Shown piece after piece: positions 1 through 5,760 of a DNA stretch of 9,973 nucleotides; within the stretch, counting starts at the first letter, position 1; each line of letters opens with the position of its first letter. The stretch is from assembly GCA_964354135.1 (NCBI GenBank), contig CAYGZA010000253.1, forward strand, positions 1 through 9,973, given 5' to 3'. Source of the DNA: CAYGZA01 sp964354135 (GTDB taxonomy: Bacteria; Planctomycetota; Planctomycetia; Pirellulales; Thermoguttaceae). The translations under genes were made by a program, and so were the position numbers. The notes under the pieces were generated by a model. The model was not told the origin of the DNA, made no database searches, and saw only the letters and a program-made list of their open reading frames with translations.

Positions 1-262
1 CGTAATCCTTTGCCGCATAAGGACTTAAGTGGCTATCTTATGGGGCATGGCGTACCAGCCCCTGGAGGCATGGTCAACGATCTCCCGGGAAACCGCCGTG
101 AAGTGCTGACCCGGCAACGACTTGCGGCGAAAGCCAAGAACCCCATTTGGGCGGCAATTTGGCCTATTGTGAATCTGGGGCGACTTGGGCCATCAACTCC
201 TGGCCTGGCAACGTGTTGCGCGGCGGAATCTGCGGCCTTTCCACCCAGAGTGCGGCGCAGAG
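1..262. other. Left host flank, no gene recognised
   Basis: This lies outside the element. Short open frames exist on both strands, but none has a convincing start, ribosome site or recognisable product. Joined to the right flank across one core copy, the minus strand gives an open frame running from about 9708 to about 170 (see findings). I do not recognise its product. Confidence 0.5.
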
Positions 263-279
263 ACTCGGCTTGACAAGGC
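263..279. repeat. Left attachment core (attL candidate)
   Basis: The 17-mer ACTCGGCTTGACAAGGC is repeated exactly at 9550-9566 in the same orientation, and the match stops on both sides. It contains the small dyad CTTG-A-CAAG, as expected of a tyrosine-recombinase crossover region. A 17-base identity between two flanks of a few hundred bases has a chance probability of about 1 in 100,000 on a uniform-composition estimate. No tRNA gene is recognisable over it. Confidence 0.82.
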
Positions 280-308
280 AGGCGAAACGGGCCGCCTCGG
301 ATAGAAAC

Positions 309-399
309 CGTAACGCAAGACATAGCAAGGCGTTACGTCACGCAATGGCGTTTGGCCCATAGGCGGGGTAGGCGTCCCGTCCTATGCCGGTGCTATGCG
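309..399. repeat. Left arm-type integrase sites with flanking dyad
   Basis: CATAGCA lies at 321-327 and its complement TGCTATG at 391-397, extended to TGCTATGCG (391-399), the same 9-mer as at 9424-9432. The first copy sits inside a perfect 8-base inverted repeat (CGTAACGC at 309-316, GCGTTACG at 330-337). ATGGCGTTT at 345-353 is also shared with 9445-9453. Integrases with a DUF4102-type N-terminal domain bind arm sites on both sides of the core, so shared short motifs at both ends are expected. Assignment as Int or Xis sites is inferred. Confidence 0.55.
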
Positions 400-436
400 G
401 AGTAGGTTTCCGGCCAGAGAGAAGATGGGCCGCCCG

Positions 437-454
437 GGCCGCGTGATCGCGGCC
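437..454 (-). terminator. GC-rich hairpin downstream of the left-end gene
   Basis: GGCCGCG (437-443) and CGCGGCC (448-454) form a perfect 7-bp stem with a 4-base loop, about 50 bp beyond the stop of the 797-507 frame. No U-run follows it on the minus strand, so it is at best a weak or Rho-assisted terminator. The rest of 280-506 holds arm-type sites and no supported gene. Confidence 0.3.
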
Positions 455-506
455 AGTAGATCACGTCCGACGCGAACGGCCCCTGGGACGCCACAGCCAC
501 GAGGGC

Positions 507-797
507 CTACGCCCCGCCTGTGAGAACCGCCGGCTGGGGCAGAACCGTGGCCGCGGCCCGATAGTGGCTGGGCCGGAGACACGGGACCACGATCGCCCAC
601 TGGTGATCGGCCATGCCGAGTTGGAGCTGCCCCAAATTGAACGACCGGGCGCACGCCTTGGCCTGCTCACTCGGCACGTTGCGGACCAAGGCGTGCGCCC
701 AAAGAATCTCGGGGGCGAACGTTCACGCGCTGGACGGCCGCCAGGCCTCCGGAACTGCGGCGATGTAGACGGCGCAGCGTCTCTTGGACTTGAACAT
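507..797 (-). pseudogene. Small gene interrupted by an in-frame TGA after codon 24
   Basis: The reading frame starts at ATG 797 behind a strong GGAGGT ribosome site six bases upstream (804-809) and its own promoter (923-951). It reads 24 codons to a TGA at 723-725. The same frame then continues for 71 codons to TAG (507-509). Both parts show strong G/C at codon position three (about 20 of 23 and 60 of 71 by my count), so one ~96-codon gene was recently continuous. The second part includes EILWAHALVR and ACARSFNLGQLQLGM. The interrupting codon is one C-to-T change from CGA (Arg), which makes a nonsense mutation the simplest explanation. I do not know the protein's function. No TTG or GTG restart after the stop has a convincing ribosome site. 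The gene sits at the element's left end, a usual place for accessory cargo. Confidence 0.6.
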
Positions 798-922
798 AGC
801 GTTACCTCCAAAGAGAAGGCCCCGCGCCCGGGGTGACCACCCCTCGCAAACGAGAAGTGCCCAGGCGCAGGGCTGTGCGTGAAAGCAAATGGAGGTGTTC
901 GCAAGGTAGTGGTCACGCCCGG
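798..922 (-). promoter_or_regulatory. Structured 5' leader with possible ribosome-site masking
   Basis: About 115 bases separate the expected transcription start from ATG 797. On the transcript, GTGACCAC (DNA 916-909) can pair with GTGGTCAC (840-833), enclosing a small CTCG-TTTG-CGAG hairpin (854-843). ACCTCCA (896-890) is a perfect 7-base complement of the ribosome site TGGAGGT (810-804). The two pairings cross, so they are alternatives or form a pseudoknot. This is the arrangement of a translational switch, but no known riboswitch class is recognised. Confidence 0.35.
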
Positions 923-951
923 ATTCTGCCACAAGCCCATGTGCCCGTCAA
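923..951 (-). promoter_or_regulatory. Sigma70-type promoter for the left-end gene
   Basis: TTGACG (-35, bases 951-946) and CAGAAT (-10, bases 928-923) are separated by exactly 17 bases. They match 5 of 6 and 4 of 6 consensus positions. The promoter lies between the 49-aa ORF and the interrupted gene, so the latter is probably expressed independently of the capsid unit. Confidence 0.55.
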
Positions 952-978
952 CCCCTTCCGCCGAAAATCCGTTTGCCC

Positions 979-1128
979 TCACCTTACCCAGCTTATCAGC
1001 CGACCCGCTTCTGCCGGGGATGGCTGCCAAGAGCCCCGCTCCCACCCTCCGGTGAACTCCCCACGTGCCCCAGGAATCGTCCGCGAGGGGCGGGTCGATG
1101 TTTGATACGCCCGGGCCGGGGCGATCAT
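979..1128 (-). CDS. Small hypothetical protein, 49 aa
   Basis: ATG 1128 lies 41 bases after the stop of the 296-aa gene and is preceded by GAGGA at a 7-base spacing; the ORF ends in TGA. The product is basic and tryptophan-containing, ending WQPSPAEAGRLISWVR, with no recognised domain. Position and ribosome site support translation as the last gene of the capsid unit. Length and composition alone would not. Confidence 0.4.
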   Translation of the reverse strand: MIAPARAYQTSTRPSRTIPGARGEFTGGWERGSWQPSPAEAGRLISWVR

Positions 1129-1169
1129 GGTCGTTTCCTCTGCGCCTTGCCGCTCGCCACGATTGCACC

Positions 1170-2060
1170 TCACACGAAGTAGACTTGCAAGGCGCCGAAG
1201 TTCTTTTTCTCGTACACGTCGAAGTGGCGGGCCACGTAATTGTCGGGCGATGGATCGTCCAACTGGAACCCCAGTCCATCAAGCGGATGCTCCTTCACCA
1301 GCGCCGTTCCATCTTTCCGGTACATCGGGATTCGTTCGGTCGGGGCGGCGGCGGCGATCTGCTCCCACCCGGCGTCCACAAGGCTCAGCATCCAGGCTTC
1401 TTCGTCAACCAAGACTATGTTGCTCGGACGGATCGCAATGGCCAGCGTCAAGACGCGGTACATGATGTCGTTGCGGGTCTGCACGCCGCTGATGCTGACG
1501 CGATGAATCTTCGCGCACTCCGCGGGCACCGTCAGACCGTCGATCGTGAACGCCGCTGAGTTGATGCAATCGCTCCAATCAAGTATCCACGCCGGCGGGG
1601 TGGCGACATTTTTGCGAACCGTGACGGTCAGGCGGGAAGCATCTATCGTCGGAACCGGATCGCCAAGAGGAGCCCCTGCCGAGTTCGTGATGGCCTTCGC
1701 GTTGATGTCGCACACGATGGCCTTCTGCCAGCTTTCTGTGTCCCAACTGATTTCCGCCGGGTCCTGGAGGGGGTCCTCCTGCGGCTCGAACTCCGTCGAG
1801 TAGAGGTAAGTCGCAATCCAGATTCGCTTGCTGAAGCTCTCGTTGGTCGCCTTCCGACGCCGGCAGAAAGCGAACATATCGGTCGGGCCGTAAACCGACC
1901 CGATCCCCGGCCCATAGGCGAGGACAACGGAACCTTCGTCATAGGGAGTGCTGGTGACAACCCGGAAGACGCGGGTATACCGACGAACGCCCCGCCTGCG
2001 GTCAACCTCGTCCTCCGCGTCGCGCCCAGTGTGGATTTCGTCAAAGGAAATAACGGCCAT
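1170..2060 (-). CDS. Unknown 296-aa protein, probable virion-associated
   Basis: The start at ATG 2060 is fixed by an AAAGGAG ribosome site seven bases upstream. The open frame extends 51 codons further upstream, but without an equally good site and with low-complexity sequence. The protein begins MAVISFDEIHTGRD and has an early stretch reading YTRVFRVVTS, with many beta-prone segments, no signal peptide and no membrane helix. I do not recognise a named family. Placed immediately after the major capsid gene, it occupies the spot where phages often keep decoration, head-completion or neck proteins, so a structural role is plausible. No catalytic motif is visible. An alternative is a satellite-specific factor acting on helper capsids. 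Confidence 0.82.
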   Translation of the reverse strand: MAVISFDEIHTGRDAEDEVDRRRGVRRYTRVFRVVTSTPYDEGSVVLAYGPGIGSVYGPTDMFAFCRRRKATNESFSKRIWIATYLYSTEFEPQEDPLQDPAEISWDTESWQKAIVCDINAKAITNSAGAPLGDPVPTIDASRLTVTVRKNVATPPAWILDWSDCINSAAFTIDGLTVPAECAKIHRVSISGVQTRNDIMYRVLTLAIAIRPSNIVLVDEEAWMLSLVDAGWEQIAAAAPTERIPMYRKDGTALVKEHPLDGLGFQLDDPSPDNYVARHFDVYEKKNFGALQVYFV

Positions 2061-2120
2061 ACGAACTCCTTTTAAGTGACATAAAATCACCCCCGGCCCG
2101 CGGCTACCCGCCGTTGCATA

Positions 2121-2190
2121 GGGCGTCGCAGACACGGGGGCGAATCGGTGGGCGTCGCAGGGCCCGCCCCTTTGGGTGCAGACCTGCGAC
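2121..2190 (-). promoter_or_regulatory. Hairpin and short repeats between capsid gene and next gene
   Basis: The 139-base gap after the capsid stop contains GTCGCAGG (2154-2161) and CCTGCGAC (2183-2190), an 8-bp stem with a GC-rich 21-base loop. A direct repeat GGGCGTCGCAG lies at 2121-2131 and 2150-2160. There is no U-run, so this looks like an mRNA-stabilising or partially terminating hairpin that could raise capsid yield relative to the downstream gene. The function is inferred. Confidence 0.35.
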
Positions 2191-2199
2191 CCTGCCCCG

Positions 2200-3528
2200 T
2201 TATCTCGCGGCAATGCAAACTGCCCAGCTCAGCGAGGAACCGGAAACCGGAGTGATCGCGGTCGCCCATTCGGCCATCCCGTCAACCCGCAAAATGCCGC
2301 GTAAGCAAGTGGCGTCCTTCGTGAAATGCACATGCCGGCTTGACTCAAGCGCAATTTCGCTGCGGATCCCGACGAGATAGCGCGAAAAATCGGCGAGGAG
2401 GATGTCGCCGGCATCGCCCAAAACGGGCAATTTCTCGGAGAAAACCACGGGCCGGGTGAGGATTTGCCAGCTTCCGTCCGCCGCGTTTTGGAGAACGGGA
2501 ATATGCTGACCCGAGGTTCCGATGGTAACGCTCAGTTGCGTTAACTGTGGGATTGTCGAAGGGTGACAAACCCAAATCGAGCCAGGAACGCAAGACGGAT
2601 GTAGCCGAGAAAAAGCCGTCACGAGATTCGAGTACGTCACGGAATCGGCTGCCTGACCCGACTCTTTCGGGACCGTGATCAACGACGCGCTTTTCAATGC
2701 CCCTACGGGCTTCCCGAGGCCATCGCCAGTCAAAAATGCGCTATCCATTGCGAATCCAAGCGCGGCCACCATCGCCGCGCCCAGTTGCGTTTCCAAGTTG
2801 ATGCCATCGGCCACGGCCTCGGACGAAACCGAAGTTAGCAACGCGGCCTTTTTCGCCAGCAGCTTGACTTGTCTGAGCGTGGGCTCCGTCTCCGAAATTG
2901 CAGAACCTTCGGTCACCCATCGCACAATGAGACCGCCGGCAACACTACCGGAGTTAGTAGACCAGTCGAACGAAGGAACGCGCAAAACGTCGGTTTTCAT
3001 CGGGTAAACCTTTGCGCGAGGGCGAACCACCTCCGACTCTAAACTGACATCTAACCACGTCGAGGCGAATTCGCTCGGCACTGCGAAACCGCCGCCGGCA
3101 CCAGTCCCTTCACCCATCGTTGCCTGGATCAAACGGGAATCATAGAGCCCGTTTTTGACGCAGCTCAGAAATTCTTCGCCGCTTTCCCAGCCCGCGCGAT
3201 CAATCTCCAGGTGGGGGAACATCTGGAAGAATCGACGGCCGGTGGCCGGCTTGCCGACCTTGGCATCGTCGGCGAACACGGCTTCGGCCTCGCGCTGGCG
3301 GGTTTTGTGATCGCTGTCGAATTCAGCCTCGGCGCGGTTAAAGTCAGCTTCGGCAGCCCTGAACTCGCCTTCGAGGGCCTCGCGCTTGTCCAGGGAGTTT
3401 TCTTTTTCGATCGCACTTGCCAACCGCTTACACTCGGCGGCGGCTTCACGCAACGCCGAACGCAGGGCGCCGGGCGTACGGGGCGGAACGGTTTTCTCTC
3501 GGAAGTTTTTCGTAACGTTAGACAACAT
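2200..3528 (-). CDS. HK97-fold phage major capsid protein
   Basis: This is the shell protein of a tailed-phage-type capsid, 442 aa from ATG 3528. Residues about 20-90 are charged and helical (ALRSALREAA...DKREALEGEF), like the N-terminal delta/scaffold region of HK97-type capsid proteins. The capsid core follows from about residue 140. It starts at GTGAGGGFAVPSEFAS and includes the segment VRWVTEGSAISETEPTLRQV (203-222), a helix around DSAFLTGDGLGKPVG (262-276) and a C-terminal part with DILLADFSRYLVGIRSEIAL (375-394). The segments and length fit the family well. The frame opens upstream at 3567, but ATG 3528 has an AAAGGGG ribosome site and overlaps the stop of the preceding AlpA-like gene by 11 bases, implying translational coupling. 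No separate prohead protease gene is visible nearby; the shell may mature without cleavage or use a helper protease. Confidence 0.93.
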   Translation of the reverse strand: MLSNVTKNFREKTVPPRTPGALRSALREAAAECKRLASAIEKENSLDKREALEGEFRAAEADFNRAEAEFDSDHKTRQREAEAVFADDAKVGKPATGRRFFQMFPHLEIDRAGWESGEEFLSCVKNGLYDSRLIQATMGEGTGAGGGFAVPSEFASTWLDVSLESEVVRPRAKVYPMKTDVLRVPSFDWSTNSGSVAGGLIVRWVTEGSAISETEPTLRQVKLLAKKAALLTSVSSEAVADGINLETQLGAAMVAALGFAMDSAFLTGDGLGKPVGALKSASLITVPKESGQAADSVTYSNLVTAFSRLHPSCVPGSIWVCHPSTIPQLTQLSVTIGTSGQHIPVLQNAADGSWQILTRPVVFSEKLPVLGDAGDILLADFSRYLVGIRSEIALESSRHVHFTKDATCLRGILRVDGMAEWATAITPVSGSSLSWAVCIAAR

Positions 3529-3721
3529 GATCGGGGACCCCTTTCTGTTCGGCCGTAGCCGGGTCACGGCTCGCGAGCCACTGATTGATGACGGTTTCGT
3601 CCCACCTGAGAACCCGCCGGCCGAGCCGGACGCCGGGCGGCAGGACGCCGCTTGCCGCCCACCTGCGGATGGTCGTCACCGTAACCGCAAGCCGGCGGGC
3701 CAAATCGTGAGCAGTTAACAT
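3518..3721 (-). CDS. AlpA/excisionase-like HTH protein, 67 aa (second copy)
   Basis: This is a small DNA-binding protein with the MerR-like HTH_17 layout. LTAHDLARRLAVTVTTIRRW forms the helix-turn-helix (residues 2-21), followed by a wing GVRLGRRVLRWDETVINQWL. ATG 3721 has an AAGGGGGG purine tract just upstream. It is the first gene after the promoter at 3759-3787 and overlaps the capsid gene, so it is co-expressed with the shell protein rather than with integrase. Family members act as excisionases or as transcription activators such as AlpA. Its position suggests control of the capsid unit or a switch between excision and packaging. It clearly differs in sequence from the AlpA-like protein at 7772-7539. 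Confidence 0.85.
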   Translation of the reverse strand: MLTAHDLARRLAVTVTTIRRWAASGVLPPGVRLGRRVLRWDETVINQWLASRDPATAEQKGVPDHVV

Positions 3722-3758
3722 AAACCCCCCTTAAAGAAGGATTACAGGACACACTTAT

Positions 3759-3787
3759 AGTCTACACAAGCGGCTTCAAGCTGTCAA
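3759..3787 (-). promoter_or_regulatory. Sigma70-type promoter of the capsid unit
   Basis: A perfect TTGACA (-35, bases 3787-3782) is followed after exactly 17 bases by TAGACT (-10, bases 3764-3759; 4 of 6). The -10 overlaps the stop codon of the 159-aa gene, and the expected start near 3752 leaves a leader of about 30 bases before the AlpA-like gene. The spacer holds the dyad AAGC-C-GCTT, a possible binding site. Confidence 0.6.
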
Positions 3788-4241
3788 GAGGGACGGGGGG
3801 GATAACGGGCACAGGGGGCAGAAAAGCCGATTCACACAGCCGGTAGCAGGCCAGGTCAACTAACAACTGCACCATGCGGTCGATAAACGTCCCGGCCTCG
3901 ACGTTCGTCAACTCGGGGTTGTAGCTGGAGGTTGTCGCCGCGAAGAGGGCACGCGCACAATCTTCATTTGTCCAATCCTCGACGTCCAGGAAGACCTCCG
4001 CAGGACCGATAGGCCGCAAAATCGGATCGGCATCATGCCGCCGCCGGGCAGCCTCCTCCACCAGGATGCACGCAAGCCACTCGCCAAGTTTCGGGCTTCG
4101 CTCCTGAACATACACGGCCACCGCACAGAGTTGCGCGATAGCTTCCGGCGTCAGCCTCGTGAGCAAAAACCGCGGGCACAAGAGCATCCGCCGGGGGCCA
4201 TCCTCCAGCGAGAAGTCGGGTTCAACGTTCAACGTAGACAT
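3762..4241 (-). CDS. Unknown 159-aa protein
   Basis: ATG 4241 is preceded by AAAGGA about ten bases upstream, and the ORF ends at TAG 3764-3762. The protein is acidic and mostly helical: LTPEAIAQLCAVAVYVQERS (residues 30-49), EWLACILVEEAARRRHDAD and TFIDRMVQLLVDLACYRLCE. It has a proline-rich tail (PPVPVIPPVPLDSLKPL). I recognise no domain; there is no signal peptide, and the hydrophobic stretches look amphipathic rather than transmembrane. It lies 32 bases after the 205-aa gene and upstream of the capsid promoter, so it probably belongs to the TerS transcription unit. A regulatory, helper-interference or head-assembly role are all possible. Confidence 0.8.
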   Translation of the reverse strand: MSTLNVEPDFSLEDGPRRMLLCPRFLLTRLTPEAIAQLCAVAVYVQERSPKLGEWLACILVEEAARRRHDADPILRPIGPAEVFLDVEDWTNEDCARALFAATTSSYNPELTNVEAGTFIDRMVQLLVDLACYRLCESAFLPPVPVIPPVPLDSLKPLV

Positions 4242-4273
4242 GATAGGTAAATCCTTTCGTTAGGGTTTTCGCA

Positions 4274-4891
4274 CTAATCGGGGACAACGCGCCGCGCTTT
4301 GCAATCGGTGCGTTCCGGCTGGTCGCGGGCCACGTCGGCACGATCCTTGTGCGGAGGATACGTCCTGCGGAAGTCCGGGACATCATCGACGATCGACCGC
4401 TGACAGTGAATTTCCTCGGTGGCGTAATCGACGCCGAGGACCTCGACCTCCTCGGCGGTGAGCAGGTCATGCCGGTCGAGGTATGCCGCTTCGGTCTCCC
4501 AGACGGGCGGGTCGCGCCATTCCGCCCAACCGCAGCCGGTGTACACCCCGAACTCCAGGAGCCGGCTATATGCCGGCCGCTTGGGATCACGGACAGCATC
4601 GTATCCCTCAAGCAGTTGCCGCGTCGGGTACGGGGCGTCAAACAACCACCATGCAGCCGGGCGGCAGCCGGGATGCTCCGCGATGAACTTCGGGAGCAGT
4701 TGCCCCCGCAATGCGACCCATGCGCTTCGCATCAAGTCCGGGACCGGATGCTCCGGATCGGCCGGATCGAAGAAGTCGCCAGCGCAGCTCGGCAACGCGA
4801 ACCGCCGCCGGCCGGTAAGGAGAACATCGACGTGATCTTGATCGTAGTCGAGTCGCCGTTCCTGTCGCCGGTAGTGTAGGTTTGTTGGCAT
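4274..4891 (-). CDS. Phage-type protein with WWLFDAP and YLxRHxLLTxEE motifs, 205 aa
   Basis: ATG 4891 follows the TerS stop by 16 bases, with a GGGGGA tract as a modest ribosome site. The protein carries HPGCRPAAWWLFDAP (residues 73-87) and WETEAAYLDRHDLLTAEEVE (131-150), a combination I associate from memory with hypothetical proteins near terminase genes in phages and prophages. No enzyme motif is visible. The C-terminal 40 residues are highly charged. The position directly after TerS suggests a role linked to DNA packaging or head assembly, which I infer from context only. Confidence 0.85.
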   Translation of the reverse strand: MPTNLHYRRQERRLDYDQDHVDVLLTGRRRFALPSCAGDFFDPADPEHPVPDLMRSAWVALRGQLLPKFIAEHPGCRPAAWWLFDAPYPTRQLLEGYDAVRDPKRPAYSRLLEFGVYTGCGWAEWRDPPVWETEAAYLDRHDLLTAEEVEVLGVDYATEEIHCQRSIVDDVPDFRRTYPPHKDRADVARDQPERTDCKARRVVPD

Positions 4892-4907
4892 GGTCTTTTC
4901 CCCCTAA

Positions 4908-5237
4908 CTACTTATTCGCAGGTGGTCGCCCCAACCGATCGCGGGGCGGTTCGAGGTCGAGTTTCAGAGCGCGAAGGGCCGCCAACATTGCAGCCCGGCT
5001 ATCCCGTTCGACCAGGGCCGCGGGGTGCATTTTCTTCTGGTGGAAACGATCAAGGATGATCGGGCCATCGACGGCAAGGATCAATTGGGCCTCGAGCATC
5101 CGATCGTGAGCCTCCAAACCGGCCTTCAGCACAAGCAAAGCCGGGCGATCAAGAAGCCAGTCCGAACAAATTTCCCGCCACAGTTTTCGGGCTGCCGGGC
5201 TGAGCCCCTTCGGCGTGGGGGGTAGCGAATTTTTCAT
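4908..5237 (-). CDS. terS: P27-family phage terminase small subunit
   Basis: TerS recognises the packaging site on phage DNA and presents it to the large terminase (ATPase/nuclease). This 109-aa protein has the P27 (Terminase_4) pattern: N-terminal GLSPAARKLWREICSDW (residues 11-27), a helix around LLVLKAGLEAHDRMLEAQ, then GPIILDRFHQKKMHPAALVE (58-77) and the SRAAMLAALRALKLD helix. It ends in a short basic tail RDRLGRPPANK typical of the family. ATG 5237 has AAGGA at a 6-base spacing. That ribosome site overlaps the TAA of the preceding gene's +1 frame (5249-5247), so the two are probably coupled. No large terminase gene follows here or elsewhere in the element, so this TerS would have to work with a helper-encoded or host-prophage motor. 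Confidence 0.87.
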   Translation of the reverse strand: MKNSLPPTPKGLSPAARKLWREICSDWLLDRPALLVLKAGLEAHDRMLEAQLILAVDGPIILDRFHQKKMHPAALVERDSRAAMLAALRALKLDLEPPRDRLGRPPANK

Positions 5238-5246
5238 GCGTGGTCC

Positions 5247-5478
5247 TTAGTTTTCGATGTGAAAGATGGGGCTGCGGTACGGCAAGTTTGGGCTGTAGCT
5301 TTTGACCCCCCCTGCCCCCCCGGGGGGGTGTCTCGGCCTGGGACAGCCGCTCCATGTCATCCCACGGCGGCCGCAGTTCCATCGGTGGCCACGGCTCGGG
5401 CGCTATCACGGCCGGCTCAGGTCGGCGGCGGAACTTCGGCCACCACCACGGCGTCGGGCGTTGCGGAGTCGTTGGCAT
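5247..5478 (-). CDS. Small proline-rich gene with a +1 frame change in a C7/G7/G7 tract
   Basis: ATG 5478 has a GAGGAA ribosome site seven bases after the previous stop. The frame encodes a proline- and tryptophan-rich start (TPWWWPKFRRRPEP) with high G/C at codon position three up to a tract of C7-G7-CA-G7 (5328-5306). Beyond it the original frame loses coding bias and would run 89 bases into terS (110 aa, to 5149). The +1 frame instead gains strong bias (15 of 19 codons end in G/C), encodes VKSYSPNLPYRSPIFHIEN and stops at TAA 5249-5247, exactly where the terS ribosome site begins. The joined product would be about 76 aa. Possible explanations are a programmed +1 frameshift, slip-prone on/off variation, a real mutation or a sequencing indel. 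The +1 frame also has its own ATG at 5360, without a good ribosome site. The function is unknown. Confidence 0.6.
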
Positions 5479-5485
5479 GGCTTCC

Positions 5486-5707
5486 TCAGTTCTCCTCAGG
5501 CGACGGCACCCGCATTGGCGGCTGGACTTCCGGGTCGCAGTTGCACGGGCCTGAGCCGGCCAGCAGGTCGCACCAGTCGTCATGAGCGATTGAAACCAGG
5601 TATACCCCCGGCGTCTTCGGGGCGTGTTGCGCTTGCTCCAGCAAAGCCGGGAGGTAGTTACTTTCCGAGTAGGCCCGTCTTGGTTCTCTCCTGCGTTTAC
5701 TCTTCAT
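5486..5707 (-). CDS. Small cysteine-containing phage-type protein, 73 aa
   Basis: ATG 5707 has GAGGGA at a 6-base spacing and forms an ATGA overlap with the stop of the 18-codon ORF before it. After a basic N-terminus (KSKRRREPRR) the protein carries HDDWCDLLAGSGPCNCDPEV (residues 42-61). The one histidine and three cysteines (H42, C46, C55, C57) could bind a metal ion. I recall similar HxDWC...CxC peptides among small phage proteins of unknown function, from memory only. Its stop is seven bases before the next gene, so it belongs to the same operon as TerS. Confidence 0.7.
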   Translation of the reverse strand: MKSKRRREPRRAYSESNYLPALLEQAQHAPKTPGVYLVSIAHDDWCDLLAGSGPCNCDPEVQPPMRVPSPEEN

Positions 5708-5760
5708 CGTCTATCCCTCTGGGCTGGACCTATCCGGTCGCTACGTCGCATGGGTATCAT
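5704..5760 (-). CDS. 18-codon ORF linked by ATGA overlaps on both sides
   Basis: ATG 5760 overlaps the stop of the upstream ORF (ATGA) and its own TGA overlaps ATG 5707 (ATGA again). AAGGAG lies nine bases upstream, the best ribosome site in this cluster. The peptide is MIPMRRSDRIGPAQRDRR, strongly basic. It may be a real micropeptide or simply a coupling leader that feeds ribosomes to the 73-aa gene. Confidence 0.4.
   Translation of the reverse strand: MIPMRRSDRIGPAQRDRR

Noticed and set aside
200..300. Attachment core within a tRNA or tmRNA 3' end
   Set aside because: I find no cloverleaf, T-loop motif or CCA-proximal pattern next to either core copy on either strand.
723..725. Selenocysteine insertion at the in-frame TGA
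   Set aside because: Only a very short GGC/GCC pairing is present downstream, with no convincing bacterial SECIS hairpin and no selenoprotein-like context. A one-base change from CGA is simpler.
461..1282. 273-codon minus-strand open frame
   Set aside because: It runs across a promoter, a leader and the ends of two better-supported genes, has low-complexity R/G/P/S-rich translation typical of an out-of-frame GC-rich strand, and lacks a ribosome site.
1065..1559. 164-codon plus-strand open frame opposite the 296-aa gene
   Set aside because: It is antisense to a gene with a clear start and ribosome site. Its translation has no recognisable domain and follows from the complementary codon bias.
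2121..2160. Short CRISPR-like direct repeat GGGCGTCGCAG
   Set aside because: There are only two copies of 11 bases, no regular spacer and no cas gene. It is better explained as part of the intergenic hairpin.
2200..3528. Encapsulin rather than phage capsid
   Set aside because: The N-terminal charged helical delta-like region, the neighbouring TerS and integrase, and the absence of a cargo enzyme favour a phage-type major capsid protein.
4349..4879. 176-codon plus-strand open frame opposite the 205-aa gene
   Set aside because: It is antisense to a phage-type protein with recognisable motifs; there is no ribosome site and no domain.
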